Shown: positions 1 to 6,264, counted from the stretch's first letter. The stretch: 12,402 nt of DNA from Oscillospiraceae bacterium (GCA_902803695.1 CADCQX010000170.1:1-12402); one strand, 5' to 3'. The notes: a model not told the origin generated them from the sequence alone. Numbers and translations are program-made.

Positions 1-1053
1 CATGAGCAGTATGGTTTGAAAAAGAAGATAACCAGAAACGGAGTCGTACTGTTTAACGACAACAGACACAACGTCATGTACACGACCATCACAGATGTGA
101 TATCCGGCATACATCCTGATAACGAGAGTGTTTCGTGTCCGAACTGCGGAAACGTAAGTACTCTGGCTCAGCTTCAGGGCGGCTGTCCTTATTGCGGTAC
201 CGTGTACAAGATGGATGATCTGTTCCCGAAGGTAACAGGCTATCATTTCCTGGAAGACGTAGCTCCCACCAGCGGTGAGCATAAAGCGAAAATGTGGCTT
301 TTCATAGTGGGCGGAATTGTAACCACTTTACTACTCGGAGTATTTGGTACTGTGCTCTCGTTGATCAGAGGAGATTTCAATTATTCGATCATACCGACCT
401 TCATATTTATACTCCCCATATATGGTATGGGTTCGGGTTTTATGGCCTATGGTATATACCGCCTGGTCAGACTTTTTGTAGTCGGACCGAGGCAGTCCCA
501 CGGTAAATTCGGAACGATCGGCTCGAGAAACAGTTTTGAGCAAAGGATGAAGACTATCTCTCCTGATTTCTCTTTTGAGTATTTCACAAGCAAAGCTATA
601 TCCCTTATCAAGACTGCCGTTTTTGCTCCGAATGAACAGGAACTGATGTTTTACAAGGGACCTGCTCTGGATCCATACTTCAAGAACATTATCGAACTGA
701 ACTACGGAAGCGCATTGGGACTGACCGGTTTCCAGGAAGATTACGGAAAAGTATTCGTAACTACGAATGCCTTTTTCGATGTGCTTTATACAGAAGGCGA
801 CAAGGTAATCTTCAAGCGCGATGTATTCAAGGCAGTCTTTGTAAGAAGAATGGATATCCCTATGGATATGAATTTCTCGATGACCAAGATGCAGTGCCCT
901 TCGTGCGGTGGTAACTTTAATGCCGTTCAGAACAAGTATTGCCCGTACTGCGGAAAAGAATACAATATCGAATCTCTGGACTGGGTACTTGTTGAATTGA
1001 GCCGCAAGCAGCCGTCAGCTAATGCTCCTGCTCCGAATAATAAGCAAGCTTGA
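1..1053 (+). CDS. Zinc-ribbon membrane protein, possibly Tim44-like (5' end outside window)
   Basis: The frame is open to the window edge and no ribosome site precedes the internal TTG at 16, so the gene probably starts upstream; at least 350 codons are present. Numbering from base 1, a zinc ribbon lies at about residues 46-65 (CPNCG, then CPYCG). Two hydrophobic helices follow at about 98-123 and 128-161. After them comes a soluble region of about 130 residues, and a second ribbon (CPSCG / CPYCG, Cys 299, 302, 314, 317) is near the C-terminus. The soluble part, with an F-x-F-x-x-F start and aromatic/acidic spacing, resembles Tim44-like domains joined to zinc ribbons in Clostridia, but this is recalled resemblance, not a search result. 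All eight Cys are present, so metal binding is likely. The role is unknown. The first downstream hairpin is weak; the strong terminator at 1245-1281 could end this transcript. Confidence 0.75.
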   Translation, partial: HEQYGLKKKITRNGVVLFNDNRHNVMYTTITDVISGIHPDNESVSCPNCGNVSTLAQLQGGCPYCGTVYKMDDLFPKVTGYHFLEDVAPTSGEHKAKMWLFIVGGIVTTLLLGVFGTVLSLIRGDFNYSIIPTFIFILPIYGMGSGFMAYGIYRLVRLFVVGPRQSHGKFGTIGSRNSFEQRMKTISPDFSFEYFTSKAISLIKTAVFAPNEQELMFYKGPALDPYFKNIIELNYGSALGLTGFQEDYGKVFVTTNAFFDVLYTEGDKVIFKRDVFKAVFVRRMDIPMDMNFSMTKMQCPSCGGNFNAVQNKYCPYCGKEYNIESLDWVLVELSRKQPSANAPAPNNKQA

Positions 1054-1054
1054 A

Positions 1055-1079
1055 AAAACTAACTTTAGTTTTGCAATTA
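1055..1079. terminator. Weak bidirectional hairpin after the zinc-ribbon gene
   Basis: An AAAACT / AGTTTT stem with a six-base loop sits just after the stop codon at 1053. It is followed by TTTT on the + strand and by TTTTTT on the - strand. The stem is short and AT-only, so it may stop - strand transcripts from the 1097-1260 region better than + strand ones. Low strength is expected. Confidence 0.35.
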
Positions 1080-1096
1080 ACTGGCAAAAAAGTTGT

Positions 1097-1225
1097 TTAC
1101 TGTACCATTAATGGACAGGGCACCGTGATACTATAGAGCCATAAAGAAAAACAAAAGCGAATAGTTACCTCCTTTCTTATCTTTCTTGTCATTGTTTTTC
1201 TGGTTGTGTAGTGTTGTGTAGTCAT
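1097..1225 (-). CDS. Possible 42-aa small ORF
   Basis: An ATG at 1225 is preceded by AAAGGAG with a 10-base gap, and the frame runs 42 codons to TAA at 1097-1099. The peptide has a Thr/Arg/Lys-rich first half and a hydrophobic second half (about residues 24-41, FCFSLWLYSITVPCPLMV), the general shape of small membrane peptides. A second full Shine-Dalgarno (AAAGGAGG, 1175-1168) lies inside it with no ATG or GTG at normal distance. I do not recognise the sequence. No good - strand promoter was found, and the opposite strand looks transcribed toward the terminator at 1245-1281, so this may instead be the template of an antisense or small RNA. Confidence 0.25.
   Translation of the reverse strand: MTTQHYTTRKTMTRKIRKEVTIRFCFSLWLYSITVPCPLMVQ
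1203..1222. repeat. Perfect tandem 10-bp repeat
   Basis: GTTGTGTAGT occurs twice back to back (1203-1212 and 1213-1222). On the - strand it reads ACTACACAAC twice. One-turn direct repeats are typical of OmpR-family response regulator sites, and the CTACACA core also appears in the repeat upstream of the response regulator at 6265-6286. The repeat overlaps the start of the possible small ORF, so coding could equally explain it. Confidence 0.4.
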
Positions 1226-1244
1226 AGTTTTGTATCTCCTTTCG

Positions 1245-1281
1245 CAAAGGGCCGCGGCAACCACCGCGGTCCTTTGTTTTT
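1245..1281 (+). terminator. Strong intrinsic terminator
   Basis: A 13-bp stem, one pair being G-T (left arm 1245-1257, right arm 1264-1276), with the six-base loop CAACCA is followed by TTTTT at 1277-1281. The reverse strand has no T tract, so it acts on + transcripts. The nearest + gene ends at 1053. The terminator therefore serves either a long 3' UTR of that gene or a separate small RNA begun near an extended -10-like TGATACTAT at 1126-1134. Confidence 0.85.
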
Positions 1282-1316
1282 GAGAAAAATCCGAGTGTCA
1301 AAGTGTTCCAGGCAAC

Positions 1317-1346
1317 TTGTCTTTTATCCTCCTGCCATGATATAAT
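1317..1346 (+). promoter_or_regulatory. Promoter of candidate antitoxin small RNA
   Basis: TTGTCT (1317-1322), an 18-bp spacer and a perfect TATAAT (1341-1346) form a sigma-70/SigA-type promoter. Transcription would begin near 1353 and meet the terminator hairpin at 1405-1442 after about 90 bases. No ORF of note lies in that interval, which supports a non-coding transcript. Confidence 0.7.
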
Positions 1347-1352
1347 CCAAAC

Positions 1353-1442
1353 AGAGGAACACAGTCCGCTAGGACGGTTTCCCTCAGATGTGTTTTATTA
1401 ATTTACACACCCAGAGGCAGTCAATCCAGTGGGTGTGTTTTT
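1353..1442 (+). ncRNA. Candidate type I antitoxin RNA, convergent with the holin-like toxin
   Basis: This is a roughly 90-base transcript inferred from the promoter at 1317-1346 and a terminator whose 9-bp stem pairs 1405-1413 with 1430-1438, followed by a T-rich tail. It runs toward the 38-aa toxin ORF on the other strand and would overlap the toxin mRNA 3' end. That is the geometry known for txpA/ratA- and bsrG/SR4-type loci. Its first 40 bases (CACAGTCCG ... CGGTTTCCCTCAGATGTG, 1360-1392) nearly match the toxin mRNA leader rather than complementing it. The ends are predicted, not measured. Confidence 0.6.
1405..1442 (+). terminator. Terminator of the candidate antitoxin RNA
   Basis: ACACACCCA (1405-1413) pairs perfectly with TGGGTGTGT (1430-1438) around a 16-base loop, and TTTTT follows. 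The T tract reaches the toxin stop codon on the opposite strand (1441-1443). On the - strand the stem is followed by AAATT, so it would not end the toxin mRNA, which probably runs further through the small-RNA region. Confidence 0.75.
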
Positions 1443-1557
1443 ATTTGTTTTTATACCTGGAATCCAGGTAAACAAATAGCTTCAACAACAGACTTATTGA
1501 AGCTATTATCAATGTTATTACGCCTAATATTACTGATATCGTTTCAAAATCTGTCAT
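1441..1557 (-). CDS. Holin-like small toxin peptide (type I toxin-antitoxin)
   Basis: The product is a 38-aa peptide starting MTDFETISVILGV, with one transmembrane helix (about residues 7-30) and a charged end (DSRYKNK). This organisation, a short M-T-x-F/Y-E-T head, one helix and a basic tail, matches the putative holin-like toxin family (Hol_Tox; TxpA/BsrG-type peptides), which insert in the cell's own membrane when unchecked. ATG at 1557 is chosen over the longer frame up to 1695 because AAAGGAGGG sits at 1573-1565 with normal spacing and the homologous start is shared with the ORF at 12183. Its own promoter candidate is TAATAT at 1654-1649 with an extended TG, giving a leader of about 85 bases. 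The leader contains a TCCCA/TGGGA hairpin upstream of the ribosome site. A convergent small RNA covers its 3' end. Confidence 0.75.
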   Translation of the reverse strand: MTDFETISVILGVITLIIASISLLLKLFVYLDSRYKNK

Positions 1558-1648
1558 GTTAGCGCCCTCCTTTGTCAGACTATCCCACTTGTGGGAAGTA
1601 TCACATCTGAGGGAAAACCGCCCATTTTCACGGACTGTGCTTATGTTC

Positions 1649-1677
1649 ATATTAGCATGGTCGGACGATGGAATCAG
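1649..1677 (-). promoter_or_regulatory. Candidate toxin promoter
   Basis: On the - strand TGCTAATAT gives an extended -10 (hexamer at 1654-1649). A poor -35 (CTGATT, 1677-1672) lies 17 bp upstream. The start would fall near 1642, so the mRNA would begin with sequence almost identical to the start of the opposing small RNA. The weak -35 beside the small RNA's consensus -10 would favour antitoxin over toxin. Confidence 0.45.
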
Positions 1678-1746
1678 TCCCGATTTTGCTTTCATATGAA
1701 AGAGCCAGCATCAAAGTGAAACAGAGACAGACTCCTTTGTTTTCGA

Positions 1747-1778
1747 GAAAAAGGAACCGCCTCCGAAGAAGCGGTCCT
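1747..1778 (-). terminator. Terminator of the esterase gene, UUCG tetraloop
   Basis: On the - strand AGGA-CCGCTTC closes on a TTCG tetraloop with GAGGCGG-TTCCT, leaving one bulged base, and runs into TTTTTC. It lies just after the esterase stop at 1786. The C(UUCG)G closure and U tract make this a confident intrinsic terminator. Confidence 0.9.
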
Positions 1779-1785
1779 CAAGTCA

Positions 1786-3066
1786 TTACTTAATCTTTGT
1801 ACCGTTTACATTGTAGTCTTTGTAAACACCCTTAGAGTGGTCTACCTGTTTCGCCTTCGTGTCTTTGCTGTAATACCAAATGTATTCACCCGACAGACCG
1901 GACGGATACTTCGGTATAGGACAGCCTTCCTGAACACGAGCCTCACAGACTTCTGTTCCATTTACATAATAATGAACTATATAAATTTCCGGGGTAGGTG
2001 TGTTCGCATATGATTCCTGAACCTCTGAAATATTTTCAGGCACTTTATTCCCCTCCTGAATAGCATGGTTTGTCCAATAATTATCGCCTTCATTAGTCGA
2101 CTCAGACCATACCAATGCATTGATATCATTAGCCGAATTGATCGTATTTATGTCAGGGCACTTATAATCGTGGTTTACACTATAAATGAAGGTAAAGAGT
2201 TCTCTTCTGAAAAGTCTCCAGTTGTGCTGATCGTTTTTGTTAGTCGGATCGTAGTATTCAATTTTGCTCAATGTTGCATTAACGCCGGACTTAGTCAGAC
2301 AGATATCCTGATAATACTGCTCGGCATGCTCCTTAAAAGGTGTATCCTCCAAAGAACCATATGAGTAGAACCAATACTTAAGATCAGGGTATGGAATATT
2401 CTGCCAACCATTGTAATAAAATGCGGTATTACAGTTGGAACTTAAAAAATGCATTGACGGACTAAATGCTCCGACTCCCTGGAAATTATATGTGCTTCCA
2501 TGAATGGTAGCTGTAAACAAGGCGGCCGATGCTCCCATGGAATAACCGGAAATGTACAGATTGCTTCTTGCTCCTGCTTTGCTGAAGTGCCCGTTTTTGA
2601 CCAAGCCGACAAGCTGCTCAAATGGTCCTTCTGCTACATAGTGATAGTAGTCATATTCATTCATTTTACCAATCGCACCGTCAGCGCAGCACTCGTGGAC
2701 CTTGATAACTATAAGAACAAATGGCTTAATACCGTAATTATTGACCCATTTGCTCAAGTATTCTTCAGTCTTTGTATTATCTTCATTTTCTATTTCTGTA
2801 ATAGATGAGAACTTGGATCTGCCGGTAAACATAAAATATACATCCAAATCAGAGCCACTATAGTTCTCAGGATAGTAATACTGATATCTGTTGTCATATT
2901 CCACATGATTTCCCAGATAACTTCCTACAAACGGAACTCCGCCGCCTTGGGATGTGTATTTGTATGTTGTAGCTGCTTCAACCTTTCCTGATGTATAAGG
3001 AAGGATCGTGATCAAAGTTATGGCTGTTAAGACTGCTGCCATAATACTTAAAAATGTCTTTCTCAT
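1786..3066 (-). CDS. Secreted alpha/beta-hydrolase, putative esterase family
   Basis: The product is 426 aa. The start at 3066 (MRKTFLSIM) is chosen over the ATG at 3090 because it gives a clean signal peptide (basic n-region, hydrophobic core about 5-23, VEA-A cleavage near 31) and is preceded by GGGGG with five-base spacing. The body resembles esterase D/feruloyl-esterase-like hydrolases (PF00756 type). The nucleophile elbow is G-Y-S-M-G at 174-178 (Ser176), the likely catalytic His is at 281 in the DQHNWRLFRREL stretch, and the acid may be Glu240 or Asp241. After about residue 305 there is a linker and a C-terminal beta-rich piece (HYYVNGT..., about 362-426) that may bind cell wall or carbohydrate. 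The substrate is unknown; acyl groups on polysaccharides are a reasonable guess. It is divergent from the surface protein at 3532 and has its own terminator. Confidence 0.8.
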   Translation of the reverse strand: MRKTFLSIMAAVLTAITLITILPYTSGKVEAATTYKYTSQGGGVPFVGSYLGNHVEYDNRYQYYYPENYSGSDLDVYFMFTGRSKFSSITEIENEDNTKTEEYLSKWVNNYGIKPFVLIVIKVHECCADGAIGKMNEYDYYHYVAEGPFEQLVGLVKNGHFSKAGARSNLYISGYSMGASAALFTATIHGSTYNFQGVGAFSPSMHFLSSNCNTAFYYNGWQNIPYPDLKYWFYSYGSLEDTPFKEHAEQYYQDICLTKSGVNATLSKIEYYDPTNKNDQHNWRLFRRELFTFIYSVNHDYKCPDINTINSANDINALVWSESTNEGDNYWTNHAIQEGNKVPENISEVQESYANTPTPEIYIVHYYVNGTEVCEARVQEGCPIPKYPSGLSGEYIWYYSKDTKAKQVDHSKGVYKDYNVNGTKIK

Positions 3067-3115
3067 TTTTTCCCCCAAACATATTTCCATGGCCCGACAA
3101 GATCTTTGTCAGACT

Positions 3116-3144
3116 ATGGTATTAATTCATGAATTTGTTCTCAA
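3116..3144 (-). promoter_or_regulatory. Candidate esterase promoter
   Basis: On the - strand TTGAGA (3144-3139), a 17-bp spacer and TACCAT (3121-3116) form a plausible SigA promoter about 50 bp upstream of the esterase start. A GACAA-AGATC-TTGTC dyad (3096-3110) lies in the predicted leader. Confidence 0.5.
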
Positions 3145-3185
3145 TAGTTTGGAAATAAGTCTGTTTTTGCATACGCAAAACTACG

Positions 3186-3207
3186 GCGCCTGAATGGGCG
3201 CTTTTTT
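3186..3207 (+). terminator. Orphan terminator-like hairpin
   Basis: GCGCC, the loop TGAATG, GGCGC and then TTTTTT form a short but GC-rich stem with a good T tract on the + strand. No + gene lies upstream within the intergenic region, so it may end a short antisense transcript to the esterase leader. It may also insulate the surface-protein gene. Confidence 0.4.
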
Positions 3208-3439
3208 CTCATTTCTCTTAATTTTTCTCTTCCTCCTTCCTTAGCAGATTACAAACTTTGCAAACTATTAAGGACTCATTGATTATATCAACGATAGAGA
3301 TGTAGTCAAGTATTAAACATCCATGAAAACGGCGGTATGACTAGAGCGCCAGCGTTTTCGAGAGAAACAAAGATTTTTGATATGATTTATTGCACAAAGA
3401 ATGTGGCAAAATTATGTCATAACTGTATGTAAAATTACG
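3208..3439. promoter_or_regulatory. Divergent intergenic region with dyads
   Basis: No gene is visible. GAAAACG (3325-3331) and CGTTTTC (3353-3359) form an imperfect stem with a GC-containing interior. TTATGTCATAA (3412-3422) is an 11-bp palindrome 17 bp upstream of the -35 of the surface-protein promoter. AAAATTATGT (3408-3417) recurs as AAAATTACGT at 3431-3440. These are candidate operator elements for the surface-protein gene; the cognate regulator is not evident. Confidence 0.35.
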
Positions 3440-3469
3440 TTGACAAAAATTTTCGTGCCAAGGTAAGAT
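3440..3469 (+). promoter_or_regulatory. Promoter of the surface-protein gene
   Basis: A perfect TTGACA (3440-3445), an 18-bp spacer and TAAGAT (3464-3469) are present. The start would be near 3476, leaving a leader of about 55 bases before the ATG at 3532. Confidence 0.7.
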
Positions 3470-3531
3470 ACTGTCAATTGAGTTTGAAGATATTATTGAG
3501 TTTGAAAAAATTGAATGAGGTTAAATTCCCT

Positions 3532-5139
3532 ATGAGCAGACTGAAGAAAGTTGTTTCTTTTGTTGCTTGTCTTTTGGCGGCAACATTGGTTCTCGGTGCG
3601 TTTGGTTACAAGAGTGTAAGAGCGGCTGAAAGTACTGATGCGTATATTTTTACTGATGCTCCATCTGTACAAGGCGGCAAGATCCGTAACGAGTCAGGTA
3701 CTCAGGATATAGATGAGTTGGCTTATTGTCTTGAGATCATGAAGCAGGGTCCTGCATCAAGCGTAGATTATTCCCGCTCCTTGTTGTCTGATACAAATTA
3801 CAGCGACGATGTTAAGAGCAAGCTTATGGTCGTCTTGATGGACCGTCAGGGAATCTACGATAAGATCTGCGAACTCAGAGACAACGGCACAAAAGAAGCC
3901 GGCTGGTACTGGTCCAACAGCGGTCCAAACGAATATGTATATCAGAATCTTATCTGGCTTATCGTTGCTCCGGAAGACTTCCTTGTAAACAAAGAGGGGC
4001 CGTACGGATACAAGGGTGTCGAGAAGAAAATCACCGGAAGAGATGACTACGACTACACCAACGGTGACTCTATGTGGAATACAGTTTTTGATCCTCTTCT
4101 TAAGTATATCGAGGCAGAGTCTTCCAATTACCCTGTAGGCAAGGGCGCAGGTCAGTATGATGCTTCTTACTATTCTCCTAATAAGGAAGTACAGCATCTC
4201 CTTGGAAGAGGTTTTGTAAATCCTACTCCAAAAGGTTCACTTCGTATCACAAAGACTATCGAGGGTGATGTCTCTGACTCCGATCTTACTGAACTCAAGT
4301 TTACTATCACTGCCAGCAACGGAAAGACATATGGTCCTTACACACTCGGCAAGGATTTCACATATGATTCCGATAACGATTATTACTATAAGGATCTCGA
4401 GGATATCGACTCTTCTTTGACATATACAGTTGAAGAGACAGACTATAGTGTAGACGGAACAACCGTTTCGATAACCTATCAGATCGGCGGAACAGAATCC
4501 GGTTCAGGAAGCGTGGCAAATGATATCGCTCTTACTGAGGATAAAACAACAACTGTGGAATTTAAGGATTCTTATAAGGAAGAAGTAACTACTACAACTA
4601 CATCTACATCTTCTTCTGAGTCATCCACAACCACAACAAGTTCTTCAGAAGGTGATGACAGCACAACAACCACACCTGCTACTTCAGGTGAAAACACATC
4701 TACAACACCTTCAACAAGTGACGGAACAACAACTGCAACCTCAGGTTCTGATGATACAACAACTACTGCTTCCTCTGCTGAGACAGGCAAGGACGGATCC
4801 GAGGTCACAACAACAGGTTCATCATCAGAGACTCCTGCTACAACCGTAACAGGAACATCTGAGAATTCTAACAGCGACAGTGCTAAGGCAACACCTACTA
4901 CTGTTCCTACAAAGTCAACTTCAGGTATGACAAATTCTTCTGCAGAGACAACTGCTACTCCGACTCCTACCGGATCAGCAAACAAGACAACTTCTTCAAC
5001 ACCTGACAGAAGTGAGACCACATCCACTGTTACCAAGACAGGTGAGTCTTCTTCTCACACAGTTGCGATTGCAATGGTATGCATCTTCGCAGCAGGCGCC
5101 CTCCTCGTAATCAGGTCGAAGAAGTTCAAAGCAGAATAA
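3532..5139 (+). CDS. TQXA-type thioester-domain surface protein
   Basis: The product is 535 aa. ATG at 3532 is chosen over the TTG at 3478 because it gives a proper signal peptide (MSRLKK, hydrophobic core 7-25, cleavage after about Ala32) and follows a TGAGG site. The domains, in order, are as follows. A thioester domain spans about 35-225, with the Cys motif YCLEIMKQGP (Cys66) and the Gln motif YQNLIW (Gln138), expected to form an internal Cys-Gln thioester for covalent host or surface attachment. A Cna-B-like beta domain spans about 235-348, with Lys241, a VEE acid at 301-302 and FKDSY (Asp346 in the usual Asn place), suggesting an intramolecular isopeptide bond. A Thr/Ser-rich stalk covers about 352-500. 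The tail has V-T-K-T-G-E at 500-505, a TM helix at 510-527 and a basic end. The tail resembles a sortase signal but lacks the LP of LPxTG, so anchoring may be by the membrane or a divergent sortase. No sortase lies in the window. Confidence 0.85.
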   Translation: MSRLKKVVSFVACLLAATLVLGAFGYKSVRAAESTDAYIFTDAPSVQGGKIRNESGTQDIDELAYCLEIMKQGPASSVDYSRSLLSDTNYSDDVKSKLMVVLMDRQGIYDKICELRDNGTKEAGWYWSNSGPNEYVYQNLIWLIVAPEDFLVNKEGPYGYKGVEKKITGRDDYDYTNGDSMWNTVFDPLLKYIEAESSNYPVGKGAGQYDASYYSPNKEVQHLLGRGFVNPTPKGSLRITKTIEGDVSDSDLTELKFTITASNGKTYGPYTLGKDFTYDSDNDYYYKDLEDIDSSLTYTVEETDYSVDGTTVSITYQIGGTESGSGSVANDIALTEDKTTTVEFKDSYKEEVTTTTTSTSSSESSTTTTSSSEGDDSTTTTPATSGENTSTTPSTSDGTTTATSGSDDTTTTASSAETGKDGSEVTTTGSSSETPATTVTGTSENSNSDSAKATPTTVPTKSTSGMTNSSAETTATPTPTGSANKTTSSTPDRSETTSTVTKTGESSSHTVAIAMVCIFAAGALLVIRSKKFKAE

Positions 5140-5165
5140 GATAATTACCTTTCCTAAATTGATAG

Positions 5166-5202
5166 CCATCCGGTCAGTTCAATGGCCGGGTGGTATTTTT
5201 TT
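5166..5202 (+). terminator. Terminator of the surface-protein gene
   Basis: An 11-bp stem (5166-5176 with 5183-5193, two G-T pairs) around the six-base loop GTTCAA is followed by TA and seven T. It is 26 bp after the stop codon. Confidence 0.9.
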
Positions 5203-5223
5203 GCTTTTTGAGGCTCCGTTTCA

Positions 5224-5608
5224 TTTTTCCAACCTAATATCATCCTTGCCCTCCGAATTAAACTTTTCCAACCTTATTCTCATTAGATCCGGATTTGAGA
5301 TGGTCCGTGTATCAGCGTTCCCGTGTTGTAGTCTTCACTTTTCCAACCTTAAGTTTCTTTCTCAAAATCTCATTTTTATTTTTCCAACCTAAGGCTGGAG
5401 CTATTCTTCAAAACCACAGTGATCCCGGCTTAAAAGGAGGCTTTAAACCGATATATCGAGCACTTATCCAACCTATGGTTGAATTTCCAAAAGTGCCCTC
5501 GTGGCTTTTTCCAACCTATGGTTGGATTTGAAAAAACGCGATTTTATTTTTCCAACCTGAAGTTGCGAAAATACAAAGCTGTATTTTGATCTATAACCTA
5601 AGGTTGGA
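5224..5608. repeat. Array of eight CCAACCT half-sites/dyads, about 41-bp period
   Basis: CCAACCT begins at 5229, 5268, 5343, 5384, 5468, 5511 and 5552, and a variant (ATAACCT) begins at 5593. The steps are 39, 75, 41, 84, 43, 41 and 41 bp, that is about 41 bp with two double steps. Most copies follow a run of four or five T. Copies 1-2 are half-sites, while copies 3-8 are followed by the inverse half, best seen at 5510-5526 (TCCAACCTATGGTTGGA, a perfect dyad). Sequence between copies is unrelated. Forty-one bp is close to four helical turns, so the same DNA face is presented each time, as expected for cooperative protein binding. No gene is credible in this stretch. The last copy is about 25 bp upstream of the -35 of the next gene. 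Confidence 0.85.
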
Positions 5609-5632
5609 AATACACTACAAGGCTTGTATCAA

Positions 5633-5661
5633 TTGATAACCCCTGCCGGAATTGCTAATAT
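5633..5661 (+). promoter_or_regulatory. Promoter of the DUF3592-like gene / signalling cluster
   Basis: TTGATA (5633-5638), a 17-bp spacer and TAATAT (5656-5661) with an extended TG one base upstream make a strong SigA-type promoter directly after the repeat array. Its start near 5668 precedes the AGAGGA site at 5680. Confidence 0.7.
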
Positions 5662-5693
5662 ATACGAAGGAAATAAGAAAAGAGGAATGATAT

Positions 5694-6260
5694 ATGGAAA
5701 ACAAGAAGATGCAGACAGCAAAGATCGTTGCAACTGTTCTCATTATCCTGTTCGTTATTGGCCTTTGCCTTGCAGGAGCTCTCCTTATGAAGAGGACTGA
5801 AACAGAGACGATCGGATCAAGACTTAAGAACGGTTTCCCTCTCTACTTTTTCGGAGCATTCGCCGCTGTCGGCCTTATATCTATAGTAAAAGGCATTCTC
5901 CGAGTCGCATACCGCATCAAGCATTGCAGATATGTGACTGAAGCTATGTGTGTCGAACACGACTGCAAGTACAGCAGCGATAATGACGGCGGCGGATCAT
6001 GGGTCTATTCACCTGTTTACGAATTTGAATATAACGGCAGGAACTATCGTGTCCGCAATTATATGTATGCCAGCAAGTTCCTTATTGCCGATGTCTGTTC
6101 TACGGCGACCATTCATGTCGACATGGATGAACTTGATGATTACTATATCGGAACTCCTTTCCAGGGGCTTATAGTAAGCTTTATTGTAGGTCTTGTTTTC
6201 GCGACACCTGCTCTCTTCATACTTATCGGTGTCCTTTTGCAGGGGTTGAACTTGATTTGA
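5694..6260 (+). CDS. DUF3592-like three-TM membrane protein
   Basis: The product is 188 aa, starting at an ATG preceded by AGAGGA. Hydrophobic segments lie at about 10-31, 49-70 and 157-184. Between the second and third is a small domain of about 75 residues with W-V-Y-S-P-V-Y-E-F-E-Y-N-G-R-N-Y (103-118). The Y-x-P-x-Y-x-F-x-Y-x-G pattern is typical of DUF3592-type proteins, whose function is not established. It is first in line before the response regulator (64-bp gap) and probably shares its transcript, since no terminator separates them. A role as an accessory or target of the two-component system is inference from position only. Confidence 0.65.
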   Translation: MENKKMQTAKIVATVLIILFVIGLCLAGALLMKRTETETIGSRLKNGFPLYFFGAFAAVGLISIVKGILRVAYRIKHCRYVTEAMCVEHDCKYSSDNDGGGSWVYSPVYEFEYNGRNYRVRNYMYASKFLIADVCSTATIHVDMDELDDYYIGTPFQGLIVSFIVGLVFATPALFILIGVLLQGLNLI

Positions 6261-6264
6261 CATC

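Larger units (their letters stand above)
1360..1639. repeat. Inverted repeat flanking the toxin ORF
   Basis: The left copy spans 1360-1392 on +, and the right copy is the reverse complement of 1602-1639. The shared blocks are CACAGTCCG (1360-1368 versus 1631-1639) and CGGTTTCCCTCAGATGTG (1375-1392) versus the same block with one extra T (1602-1620). The -10 regions just before each copy are also alike (TATAAT and TAATAT after CCATG). Both convergent transcripts would therefore begin with nearly the same sequence, and a read-through toxin mRNA could pair its 5' leader with its own 3' end. Confidence 0.8.

Noticed and set aside
1441..1695. 84-codon version of the holin-like toxin
   Set aside because: The upstream part runs through the leader, the inverted repeat and the promoter. 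The ribosome site and homology both support the start at 1557.
4572..5036. 154-codon - strand ORF rich in Val
   Set aside because: It is the antisense of the Thr/Ser-rich stalk; the ACA/TCT codon bias keeps the opposite frame open. It has no ribosome site.
5159..5531. Two overlapping + ORFs (77 and 78 codons) with repeated F-S-N-L
   Set aside because: The repeated peptide is only the translation of the TTTTCCAACCT DNA motif. There are no usable ribosome sites, and the first ORF begins before the terminator.
5224..5608. CRISPR or integron attC array
   Set aside because: The shared unit is 7-17 bp with dyad symmetry and variable flanks, there are no cas or integrase genes, and the core does not fit the paired attC consensus boxes.
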